This document shows positions 32,242 through 37,976 of a stretch of DNA of 63,574 nt, in pieces (the stretch's first letter is position 1; every line of letters begins with the position of its first letter). The translations under genes were made by a program, and so were the position numbers. The notes beneath the pieces are model-generated. The model was not told where the DNA came from. It saw nothing but the letters and a program-made list of their open reading frames with translations, and did no database searches. The stretch is taken from the IMG/VR virus record IMGVR_UViG_3300042400_001354, positions 1 to 63,574 of that record; one strand, written 5' to 3'. This DNA comes from a virus.

Positions 32242-32898
32242 TTATTTTTTCATTTTTCTACCTTTTATCCAATTCTCAGGTATCGGATCAGTATTTTTTA
32301 TTTTTTTATTGTCAATTCCGTTCGTTATCCAAATAGACCCAAATTGAGAATTTTTGCAACCTACTTGTTTACCAATAGCGCGTTGTTTCATTTGGAGTTT
32401 AGATTCATCAGTATGAAACTTCCCTTTAAAACTAAAATTTGGGGATAAAGTCATCTCGCCATTTTTCCAACGCTTTTTAGTGTTGTCTCTAAGTTTAATT
32501 TTGACGCTATCTATTTGATATGGATAACAAACTCCATATTTTTTTAATATAGTTTTATCAGCAGTTTTTCTAGCCAGTTTGTTTTTTGAACGCCTAAGAG
32601 TATCATTAGAATTAATATAATCCCAACCACCAAAACCGCCAATCTTCAAATTATATGTATTCTCAGTTGCTAAAAATTCTTCAGTTACAATTTCTGCTTC
32701 TTTTGAATACATATCTTCTTTGTTGTCATAAACAAAAAGTATTTCTTTTTCGAAATTTTTAATTCCATATTTTTGTTGGGCGTATTTCAGGTATTTTCCT
32801 GAACCCATATAATTATCGTCAAGATTTTTGGTCTTATGGCTTCCAATATAGAATTTGCCGTCTATCTTGTTTGAAATTTTATAAATTGTAAAGTACAT
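32242..32898 (-). CDS. GIY-YIG homing endonuclease in tRNA cluster
   Basis: 218 residues. GIY-YIG nuclease domain at the N-terminus (FTIYKISN... FYIGSHKT) with the catalytic Glu expected near KEAEIVTEE, then a basic C-terminal DNA-binding part with an IWITNGIDNKKIKN segment common in phage homing endonucleases. Free-standing, placed between tRNA-Gly and tRNA-Met. A perfect late promoter and a hairpin precede it, as for T4 I-Tev-type genes. Probably spreads the surrounding tRNA region during co-infection. Confidence 0.88.
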   Translation of the reverse strand: MYFTIYKISNKIDGKFYIGSHKTKNLDDNYMGSGKYLKYAQQKYGIKNFEKEILFVYDNKEDMYSKEAEIVTEEFLATENTYNLKIGGFGGWDYINSNDTLRRSKNKLARKTADKTILKKYGVCYPYQIDSVKIKLRDNTKKRWKNGEMTLSPNFSFKGKFHTDESKLQMKQRAIGKQVGCKNSQFGSIWITNGIDNKKIKNTDPIPENWIKGRKMKK

Positions 32899-32918
32899 AA
32901 ATTTTCTTTAAATACTTT

Positions 32919-32926
32919 TATTTATA
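32919..32926 (-). promoter_or_regulatory. T4-type late promoter for homing endonuclease
   Basis: TATAAATA on the minus strand, 21 nt before the ATG at 32898. Confidence 0.6.
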
Positions 32927-32929
32927 AAA

Positions 32930-32952
32930 GTTCGAGTTTCGATACAACTCGA
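32930..32952 (-). repeat. Hairpin between tRNA-Gly and homing endonuclease
   Basis: Perfect 8-bp stem TTCGAGTT/AACTCGAA (7-nt loop) directly after tRNA-Gly. On the minus strand it is followed by CTTTTATAAAT, so it may be a weak terminator or 3'-end signal for the tRNA transcript, leaving the endonuclease to its own late promoter. Confidence 0.55.
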
Positions 32953-32956
32953 AGGG

Positions 32957-33028
32957 AGCGAGTAAGGGGATTCGAACCCCTACCTTCAGTTTGGAAGACT
33001 GTAATGCTACCATTAACACCATACTCGC
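32957..33028 (-). tRNA. tRNA-Gly (TCC)
   Basis: Acceptor GCGAGTA/TACTCGC, anticodon loop TTCCAAA in a CAGTC stem, T-loop TTCGAAT. CCA not encoded (TCCC follows the acceptor). Reads GGA. Confidence 0.93.
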
Positions 33029-33056
33029 AATAACAATTAGAAATTATTTTAAATTT

Positions 33057-33144
33057 TGGCGGAGAGTATTGGACTCGAACCAATACATCGATTTCTCGAT
33101 GACGGTTTAGCAAACCGCTCCATTAACCGTTCTAGCAACTCTCC
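33057..33144 (-). tRNA. tRNA-Ser (GCT)
   Basis: Class II tRNA with a long variable arm (CATCGAGAAATCGATG). Acceptor GGAGAGT/ACTCTCC, anticodon loop TTGCTAA, G73, encoded CCA. Reads AGC/AGT. Confidence 0.95.
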
Positions 33145-33152
33145 AAAATGTC

Positions 33153-33226
33153 TGGCAGGGTTACGTGGGCTCGAACCACGAACGACAGAATCAAAATCTG
33201 TTGTGTTACCATTACACTATAACCCA
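33153..33226 (-). tRNA. tRNA-Gln (TTG)
   Basis: Anticodon stem ACAGA/TCTGT with loop TTTTGAT, T-loop TTCGAGC, encoded GCCA end. The first acceptor pair is T1 with T72 (unpaired); bacterial tRNA-Gln normally has a weak U1-A72, so fraying here may be tolerated. Confidence 0.92.
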
Positions 33227-33233
33227 ATTAATT

Positions 33234-33323
33234 TGGCGGAAGGTCAGAGATTCGAACTCTGGGAAGGTTTCACCCTTCAACGGTTTTCAAGACCGTCCGT
33301 TTCAGCCGCTCACGCAACCTTCC
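33234..33323 (-). tRNA. tRNA-Ser (TGA)
   Basis: Class II with a long variable arm (GAAGGGTGAAACCTTC). Acceptor GGAAGGT/ACCTTCC, anticodon loop CTTGAAA, G73 and encoded CCA. Reads UCA. Confidence 0.95.
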
Positions 33324-33343
33324 TAATTCTTTATAGACATATT

Positions 33344-33419
33344 TGGGGTGATCGGTGGGACTTGAACCCACAAAATCCTGAATCACAATCAGGGACGTCT
33401 ACCATTCCGTCACGACCAC
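33344..33419 (-). tRNA. tRNA-His (GTG)
   Basis: Acceptor GTGGTCG/CGATCAC, anticodon loop TTGTGAT in a CCTGA/TCAGG stem, C73 and encoded CCA. The base before position 1 is T, so the G-1 that bacterial HisRS needs is not encoded at the usual place. Confidence 0.92.
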
Positions 33420-33437
33420 ACCAAATAGGTCTATGTT

Positions 33438-33514
33438 TGGTACCCATGGTAAGATTCGAACTTACAACAATTGGTTTCTAAGACCAACTCCTCTACCGAT
33501 TGGGATACATGGGC
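33438..33514 (-). tRNA. tRNA with Leu anticodon (TAG), class I body
   Basis: Acceptor GCCCATG/CATGGGT (G1-T72 wobble), anticodon stem TTGGT/ACCAA with loop CTTAGAA, a 5-nt variable loop (TTGTT), T-stem GTAAG/CTTAC, A73 and encoded CCA. Anticodon UAG reads CUA (Leu), yet bacterial leucine tRNAs have long class II variable arms. Same unusual layout as the TAA tRNA at 36198. Confidence 0.88.
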
Positions 33515-33629
33515 AATAATTTTTGCTTATGTTGTTATTGTAATAACAACTCTAGTTGTGGTTTGAGAGGCATCTTATCAGAGTCGAGAAGCACTTACCC
33601 ACCATAGCATAAAGCGATACTATACATTT
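33515..33629. ncRNA. Structured gap in tRNA cluster, possible ncRNA
   Basis: 115 nt between tRNA-Leu and tRNA-Glu with no tRNA or ORF. It holds an 8-bp inverted repeat GTTGTTAT/ATAACAAC (33531-33550) and, in minus-strand RNA, a 7-bp stem AUAGUAU/AUGCUAU (loop CGCUUU), plus a CTCT/AGAG pairing. No T-loop motif (TTCRA) is found, so it is not a normal tRNA. Could be a decayed tRNA, spacer or small RNA. Confidence 0.3.
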
Positions 33630-33704
33630 TGGTATCCCGACGGAGAATCGAACTCCGATTGCATGGATGAAAACCATGTGTTCTAACCATTAAACTACCA
33701 GGAT
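33630..33704 (-). tRNA. tRNA-Glu (TTC)
   Basis: Acceptor ATCCTGG/TCGGGAT (wobbles), anticodon stem CATGG/CCATG with loop TTTTCAT, T-loop TTCGATT, encoded ACCA. Reads GAA. Confidence 0.93.
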
Positions 33705-33727
33705 AAAATTTATACAGATTTTAAAAT

Positions 33728-33825
33728 AAAAGCCATTTTCTCCATCTCTTGGAATCGAACCAAGCTCATACGGTTTAACAGACCGACCGCAACACCTTGT
33801 GCGTTAGATGGAGAAAATGGCTTTT
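33728..33825. repeat. Inverted repeat enclosing tRNA-Asn
   Basis: AAAAGCCATTTTC (33728-33740) and GAAAATGGCTTTT (33813-33825) flank tRNA-Asn. With the 7-bp acceptor stem they form a continuous 20-bp stem whose loop is the tRNA. On the minus strand the 3' side runs GGCTTTTATTTT, terminator-like. Confidence 0.75.
33740..33812 (-). tRNA. tRNA-Asn (GTT)
   Basis: Acceptor TCCATCT/AGATGGA, anticodon loop CTGTTAA, T-arm CTTGG-TTCGATT-CCAAG, G73; CCA not encoded. It is nested in a longer perfect inverted repeat (33728-33825). First tRNA downstream of the promoter at 33853. Confidence 0.92.
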
Positions 33826-33852
33826 TACATCTTATTCAATGCTAGAGCTATT

Positions 33853-33881
33853 ATTATACTATAGACTATATTAAAAGTCAA
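33853..33881 (-). promoter_or_regulatory. Sigma70-type promoter for distal tRNA cluster
   Basis: Minus strand: TTGACT (33881-33876), 17-nt spacer ending ATAG, TATAAT (33858-33853). Points to tRNA-Asn, Glu, Leu, His, Ser, Gln, Ser, Gly, Met. It overlaps the 3' end of the dNMP kinase gene. Confidence 0.8.
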
Positions 33882-34504
33882 GCATTATTTACTACAATAT
33901 CTAAAATTTTCAATTCAAGATCACGAAATGATCCATCATTCTCAACAACATGATCAACATGAGGATTACCTATCCACTCATACTCAGATTTATGTATCTT
34001 ATGTTCTAGAGCATATTTTTCCCACTGTGCAGGAATTGTTTTCATACAGCTTTCATGCCATTTCCACCAATCAGGTCGAGTTTCTGTTCTATCAACCTGA
34101 ACCAATAATGAGTTTAGAGATTTAAGAAATCTTATTTCATTATTAAATCTAACATCAGTAATAACAACATTTTCATGTTGAAGAATTTTTCGTTCTAAAC
34201 TATCAACCCATATAGTATCTATAAGGTTATTTCTACAAACTTCAGTTCCAAAAATTTGTAAAATATATCTTGGTGTAATATCTCTATTAAATTTCTCTGA
34301 CCAAAACGGATCAATTATTTCACGAAATTCTCTAGATTCTGTTGTATCACCTTCAAGTAAAGTTCTTTCCCAACCGAAAATAGCAGAAACGCTATCTTTT
34401 AAACTACCCGCAAAAGATAATGGAACAAAATTATGTTCTGTTTCTAAAATTTCACCAACAGTTCCTTTACCTGAACCGATAAAACCCAATAAACCAATAA
34501 TCAT
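33878..34504 (-). CDS. 1: Deoxynucleoside monophosphate kinase (T4 gp1 type)
   Basis: 208 residues. P-loop GFIGSGKG (7-14), then the dNMP-kinase features seen in T4 gp1 such as LSFAGSLKDSVSAIFGW, FGTEVCRN and VVITDVRFNNEI. Phosphorylates dTMP/dGMP (and modified dCMP in T4). Completes the nucleotide supply set with nrdA/B, cd and thyX. Confidence 0.88.
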   Translation of the reverse strand: MIIGLLGFIGSGKGTVGEILETEHNFVPLSFAGSLKDSVSAIFGWERTLLEGDTTESREFREIIDPFWSEKFNRDITPRYILQIFGTEVCRNNLIDTIWVDSLERKILQHENVVITDVRFNNEIRFLKSLNSLLVQVDRTETRPDWWKWHESCMKTIPAQWEKYALEHKIHKSEYEWIGNPHVDHVVENDGSFRDLELKILDIVVNNA

Positions 34505-34686
34505 AATATCACCAATTTAACCAAAATATTTCGTTTTTTCAAACGAACACTTTTAGAAAATTCTCTATCAGAGATCATTTGCTTAAATGAACCTTTATCA
34601 TACATTTTTAAAAAGTTAATTTTAGCATCTAATTCTTTTATTTCAGTATCAACAAATCGAATTTCATCAATTAAAGTTCTATTCAT
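34501..34686 (-). CDS. Small helical protein upstream of dNMP kinase
   Basis: 61 residues, charged and helical (IRFVDTEIKELDAKINFLKMY), with no known family. ATG 34686 is chosen; a longer open frame would run into tRNA-Met. Its stop overlaps the kinase start. Function unknown. Confidence 0.5.
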   Translation of the reverse strand: MNRTLIDEIRFVDTEIKELDAKINFLKMYDKGSFKQMISDREFSKSVRLKKRNILVKLVIL

Positions 34687-34707
34687 AATAAAATACCTAA
34701 AATTGGA

Positions 34708-34778
34708 AGCGGAGAGTTGGAATTGCACCAACGACCTCTAGGTTATGAGCCTAGCATTCTACTACTGAACTATCCCGC
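34708..34778 (-). tRNA. tRNA-Met-like (CAT), weak acceptor stem
   Basis: Anticodon arm CTAGG-CTCATAA-CCTAG followed by AGGTCG is initiator-like. Acceptor GCGGGAT with TCTCCGC pairs only in its first five positions (one wobble), the T-loop is TGCAATT where TTCAATT is expected, and CCA is not encoded. Possibly degenerate or an unusual initiator tRNA. Confidence 0.75.
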
Positions 34779-34871
34779 AATAATTAATCAGAACTCTTGT
34801 ATATATCTACACTTTGGTAGAAACCTAACAGGTGGCGTACAACTTTCACTGTTTATATTGTACTATTAAAT

Positions 34872-34947
34872 TGGTCTCTCTGCTTCGATTTGAACGAAGG
34901 ACAATGCGCCCCAAACGCATCATGTTACCAGACTACACTACAGAGAG
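34872..34947 (-). tRNA. tRNA-Pro (TGG)
   Basis: Acceptor CTCTCTG/CAGAGAG, anticodon stem ATGCG/CGCAT with loop TTTGGGG, A73, encoded CCA. Reads CCA. The 93 nt between it and tRNA-Met hold nothing I recognise. Confidence 0.94.
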
Positions 34948-34973
34948 ATGTTTTACATATTCGTCTATAATTT

Positions 34974-35048
34974 TGGAGCCCCACCCCAGAATCGAACTGA
35001 GATCAGATGATTACAAGTCAACTGTAATAGCCATTATACTAGAAGGGC
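34974..35048 (-). tRNA. tRNA-Thr (TGT)
   Basis: Anticodon loop CTTGTAA, T-arm CTCAG-TTCGATT-CTGGG, acceptor GCCCTTC/GTGGGGC with one T-T mismatch, T73 and encoded CCA. Reads ACA. Confidence 0.9.
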
Positions 35049-35055
35049 AAAATCT

Positions 35056-35484
35056 TTATGCTAATAAATCTTTAACTAATTTACTAGCAATTGTACCATC
35101 ATATCTACCTAAATATTCCGATTTTAATTTACCCATAATTACTCCCATTGATTTAGGAGATTTTTCAGGTAATTCAGAAATTAAATTATTTATAATTTCT
35201 GTTAATTGAATATCAGTTAGTAGTTCAGGTAAGTATTTATTATAAAGTGAAATTTCAAAATCTAAAAATTCGTTAGAACCTTTAATTTTAATAATTTCTT
35301 CAACACCAACTTTAAATTTTCTGATTACAGCAAGAACTTCTTCGTTGGTGGATTCACAATTACGTTTTGTTTTACCCACCATAGCTGCTTCAGAATAAAG
35401 AGTTGTCAATAAAGTCAACAACCTAGCATCTTTATTACGTCTAGCCGCATCTAAATCATTTCTAATTATACTCAATAAACTCAT
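35056..35484 (-). CDS. YqeY/GatB-domain-like protein
   Basis: 142 residues matching the YqeY-like fold shared with the tail of the GatB amidotransferase subunit: RNDLDAARRNKDARLLTLLTTLYSE at the start and EKSPKSMGVIMGKLKSEYLGRYDG near the end. The domain binds tRNA in GatB; the stand-alone role is unknown. Sitting between tRNA genes, it may assist tRNA charging, perhaps of Gln or Asn. Encoded between tRNA-Thr and the methyltransferase. Confidence 0.82.
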   Translation of the reverse strand: MSLLSIIRNDLDAARRNKDARLLTLLTTLYSEAAMVGKTKRNCESTNEEVLAVIRKFKVGVEEIIKIKGSNEFLDFEISLYNKYLPELLTDIQLTEIINNLISELPEKSPKSMGVIMGKLKSEYLGRYDGTIASKLVKDLLA

Positions 35485-35492
35485 AATATTCT

Positions 35493-36092
35493 CTAAGGTT
35501 TAACCCAAAACCAGCAATCATGATATGTTATTCGTAAATTTTGATTAATATCGATACCTTGTTCTTGCATAAATTCAAAAACAGCACGTTGAACTTCTTG
35601 TTTATGCCAAGAAAAATCGTGACCAGCAAAAATACCACCAGATTTCACTTTACTATAATAATTTCTAATATCTCTATTAACAGCTTCATAACTATGATCA
35701 CCATCAATAAAAATATAGTCTAACGAGTTATTTGGAATTTTATCTACAGCATCTACAGCTGTCTCATTAATAAACTCAACTCTATCATTAAATGGCGCAA
35801 TATTTTCTAAAAAAACTGCTTTAATTTTGTCGCAATGATCTTGCGACACAAAATTAGTTGGCCCATCTTGATATTCAATATAAGGATCAATAGTGTACAA
35901 TTTAGATAAATTTGGTAAATTTTCTAAAAAATAAACTACATTCGTACCAGCATAACATCCAACTTCACAGCCAATTAAATTTTCTCCATGACATCTTAAT
36001 AAAGGTATTAAACCAATAGCAGAAGTCCAAGGAATTGGCCAGTGCCCCTTTTCTTTTAAAACAGGTACACTATCAAATAAACTAATTTCCAT
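35493..36092 (-). CDS. Class I SAM-dependent methyltransferase
   Basis: 199 residues. SAM-binding EVGCYAGTN (motif I, about 43-51), acidic LYTIDPY (motif II) and LDYIFIDGDHSYEAV (motif IV region) point to a Methyltransf_24-type O-methyltransferase fold of the kind that modifies sugars or small molecules. No DNA or RNA recognition domain, so a role on glycans made by this phage is more likely than tRNA modification despite the location between tRNAs. Confidence 0.8.
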   Translation of the reverse strand: MEISLFDSVPVLKEKGHWPIPWTSAIGLIPLLRCHGENLIGCEVGCYAGTNVVYFLENLPNLSKLYTIDPYIEYQDGPTNFVSQDHCDKIKAVFLENIAPFNDRVEFINETAVDAVDKIPNNSLDYIFIDGDHSYEAVNRDIRNYYSKVKSGGIFAGHDFSWHKQEVQRAVFEFMQEQGIDINQNLRITYHDCWFWVKP

Positions 36093-36113
36093 AACATTCC
36101 CTTCAATAAAATT

Positions 36114-36190
36114 TGGCTAAGTATGCGAGAGTCGAACTCGCGATACTGCCGTGCAAGGGCAGCGTTATACCCCCACTTAACTAATTCCCC
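36114..36190 (-). tRNA. tRNA-Ala (TGC), irregular acceptor stem
   Basis: Anticodon stem CTGCC/GGCAG with loop CTTGCAC, D-stem GTTA/TAAC, T-arm GCGAG-TTCGACT-CTCGC, encoded GCCA. The acceptor GGGGAAT pairs poorly with ATACTTA (two clear mismatches and two G-T), though the G3-U70 wobble that AlaRS recognises is kept. Possibly decaying. Confidence 0.78.
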
Positions 36191-36197
36191 GAAAAAT

Positions 36198-36274
36198 TGG
36201 TACGGATGGACAGACTCGAACTATCACTTGATAGATTTTAAGTCTATTGCCTCTGCCTATTGGGCCACACCCGC
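36198..36274 (-). tRNA. tRNA with Leu anticodon (TAA), class I body
   Basis: Acceptor GCGGGTG/CATCCGT (G1-T72 wobble), anticodon stem ATAGA/TCTAT with loop CTTAAAA, 5-nt variable loop CAAGT, T-stem GATAG/CTGTC, A73 and encoded CCA. Anticodon UAA reads UUA, the main Leu codon in AT-rich DNA, but the long variable arm of leucine tRNA is missing. Confidence 0.88.
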
Positions 36275-36289
36275 ATTACTAATAAAATT

Positions 36290-36375
36290 TGGTGGGTAAG
36301 GTAGGAATCGAACCTACTCAGCCAGTGGCGCGGGATTTACAGTCCCGTGTGACTCTCCAACTTCACCGCTTACCC
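36290..36375 (-). tRNA. tRNA-Tyr (GTA)
   Basis: Class II with a long variable arm. Acceptor GGGTAAG/CTTACCC, anticodon stem CGGGA/TCCCG with loop CTGTAAA, A73, encoded CCA. First tRNA after the promoter at 36396. Confidence 0.95.
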
Positions 36376-36395
36376 TTAATTCAAACTATACATCT

Positions 36396-36424
36396 ATTTT
36401 ACTATAGAATTACTATTTAGTCAA
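36396..36424 (-). promoter_or_regulatory. Sigma70-type promoter for proximal tRNA cluster
   Basis: Minus strand: TTGACT (36424-36419), 17-nt spacer ending ATAG, TAAAAT (36401-36396). Preceded by AAGTGC, also seen before the -35 at 41572. Drives tRNA-Tyr, Leu, Ala and the genes down to dNMP kinase. Confidence 0.78.
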
Positions 36425-36432
36425 GCACTTTT

Positions 36433-37227
36433 TTACAATTCACCAAGATAGTTTGCCACAGCTGGTAAGTTACCTTGGAACATGTAAGTTCCAACATGAA
36501 TAGTGTTAACCCAAGGAGCCATCCATACCTCAAGACCAACTTTTCTACATTGTTGACAAAAATGGTAATCTTCACTTAAAACACGATTAGATTCTTCATC
36601 AATTTCAACATTAAAATATGAATGAATTTTTCTATCACCACCAAAATGTTCTGTTCCAACATGGTCTGGGGTATATTCGTATTGAGGATACGATTCTTTA
36701 AATTTAGCGAACGTTTCTCGTTTTGTCATCATCATACCAGTTCCAATCTCAAGAACTTGTAGAGGTTCTGTTACATTAAAATGTGTCGTTCCAGCAACAG
36801 GATTAAAAACAATATCCCCTCCTAATCTATCCAATTCCCCAGCAGAAATATTTGGATTTTTGATAACCGCCTTTTTAATATTTTCCCATTTAATTGTTTT
36901 TTTCGGGTAAGGAGCACCCATAATATCTTTGTCAATTGCCAACATAGCAATAACATCAATAGCATTAAACCCAATATCTGCGTCAATAAACATTAAGTGG
37001 CTGCAATCTGAACGTAGAAATTCGTCTACAAGATAATTTCTAGCTCGTTGAATTAAACTTTCATTAAATAAAAACGAAAATTTAACATCAACTCCATATT
37101 GAAGACCAAGAGATTGAAGATCTAAACAAGATTTCATATAGGTTCCCAAACAACTACCACCGTACATTGGAGTTGCAACAAATAATTTTTTACCTTCTAA
37201 CGTTTCTTTTGTTAATTTAATTTCCAT
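36433..37227 (-). CDS. Putative glycosyltransferase, DxD type
   Basis: 264 residues. FVATPMYGGSCLGTYMKSCL start, then HLMFIDADIGF (DxD) near residue 80, and a late acidic EDYHFCQQCRKVGLEVW; a pattern seen in glycosyltransferases carried by T4-like aquatic phages. Soluble. Separate from the glycan island; next to def. Target may be virion protein, DNA or host glycan. Confidence 0.75.
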   Translation of the reverse strand: MEIKLTKETLEGKKLFVATPMYGGSCLGTYMKSCLDLQSLGLQYGVDVKFSFLFNESLIQRARNYLVDEFLRSDCSHLMFIDADIGFNAIDVIAMLAIDKDIMGAPYPKKTIKWENIKKAVIKNPNISAGELDRLGGDIVFNPVAGTTHFNVTEPLQVLEIGTGMMMTKRETFAKFKESYPQYEYTPDHVGTEHFGGDRKIHSYFNVEIDEESNRVLSEDYHFCQQCRKVGLEVWMAPWVNTIHVGTYMFQGNLPAVANYLGEL

Positions 37228-37252
37228 ACTATACCTTTCTTTATTAATTATT

Positions 37253-37414
37253 TTAAAAATATTCTGCTTCTTTTAACGATTTACCTAATAAATCTTTTTT
37301 CGACACAATCACATTACTATGTATATCTAAATTTATATCTGGATCATTATACCAAATTGATCTATCTAAAAAATTGCCATAATTATTTCTCTGTGCGAAT
37401 ATTTGATCTAACAA
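37253..37414 (-). other. Coding-like frame overlapping the 3' end of def
   Basis: A 53-codon open frame, TTG 37414 to TAA 37253, reads LLDQIFAQRNNYGNFLDRS then WYNDPDINLDIHSNV and ends SLKEAEYF. The composition looks protein-coding. It begins inside def in another frame, just after an A6 run, and has no ATG and no clear Shine-Dalgarno. It could be a TTG-started gene, a C-terminal extension of def by +1 frameshift, or the trace of an indel. Confidence 0.4.
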
Positions 37415-37976
37415 ATCGTTTAACTTTTTTATTTAACGATTTTTGTTTTCTCTCGAGGTTAAATTTAGAAACTTTTGTTTTAAAATCTATACCATTTAAT
37501 CTATCTACATTTTGTTGTATAATCCTTGATGTTAACCCGCCAAATTGCACTAATTTAGTTTCACCAATATAATCTTGATATTGAACCACAATATCTTTTG
37601 GACGTTTAATATGCAATTGCAAACCCATATTACTAATATCAAGTTCAGGTAAAATAATATTACCTCCAGATACACTAATTATAACAGGATTAAAAAAAGC
37701 TACATATTCTTCACCACTTCCTGCAATAAAAACTCTATACGGCAATCCTACTTGATTTGCAGCAACACCAAATATGTTATGTAATTTTGCAGTTTCAATT
37801 AATCTTGAAGAAATATCAGCTGTATCTAAATTAGGATTACCAAAATCAAAATTTTCAAGTTTTGTTGTTAAAATAGGATCAGTTTGAGATACCAAATCAT
37901 AAGGTTTAAATTTTAGTTCTATTGGAGTATATACAGAAGTTAACTCATTTGTATTATATATAAATTCTTGGCTCAT
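37383..37976 (-). CDS. def: Peptide deformylase-like protein
   Basis: 197 residues. Motif 1 GVAANQVGLPYRVFIAG matches GLAAxQxG; motif 2 is altered: DISNMGLQLHIKRP stands where EGCLS is expected, and motif 3 IIQQNVDRLNG replaces HExDH with QQNVD. The metal-binding Cys and both His are therefore not evident, so catalytic activity is doubtful although the fold is probable. Other T4-like aquatic phages carry active deformylases. The end of the gene is overlapped by another coding-like frame. Confidence 0.75.
   Translation of the reverse strand: MSQEFIYNTNELTSVYTPIELKFKPYDLVSQTDPILTTKLENFDFGNPNLDTADISSRLIETAKLHNIFGVAANQVGLPYRVFIAGSGEEYVAFFNPVIISVSGGNIILPELDISNMGLQLHIKRPKDIVVQYQDYIGETKLVQFGGLTSRIIQQNVDRLNGIDFKTKVSKFNLERKQKSLNKKVKRFVRSNIRTEK

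Noticed and set aside
32922-33113. Minus-strand ORF of 63 codons over tRNA-Gly and tRNA-Ser
   Set aside because: Overlaps two complete tRNA genes and a hairpin; chance frame.
33056-33481. Plus-strand ORF of 141 codons across the tRNA cluster
   Set aside because: It is made of antisense tRNA sequence (Ser, Gln, Ser, His, Leu) and has no coding character.
33515-33629. A sixteenth tRNA in the array gap
   Set aside because: No TTCRA T-loop and no acceptor pairing on either strand; kept only as a weak ncRNA candidate.
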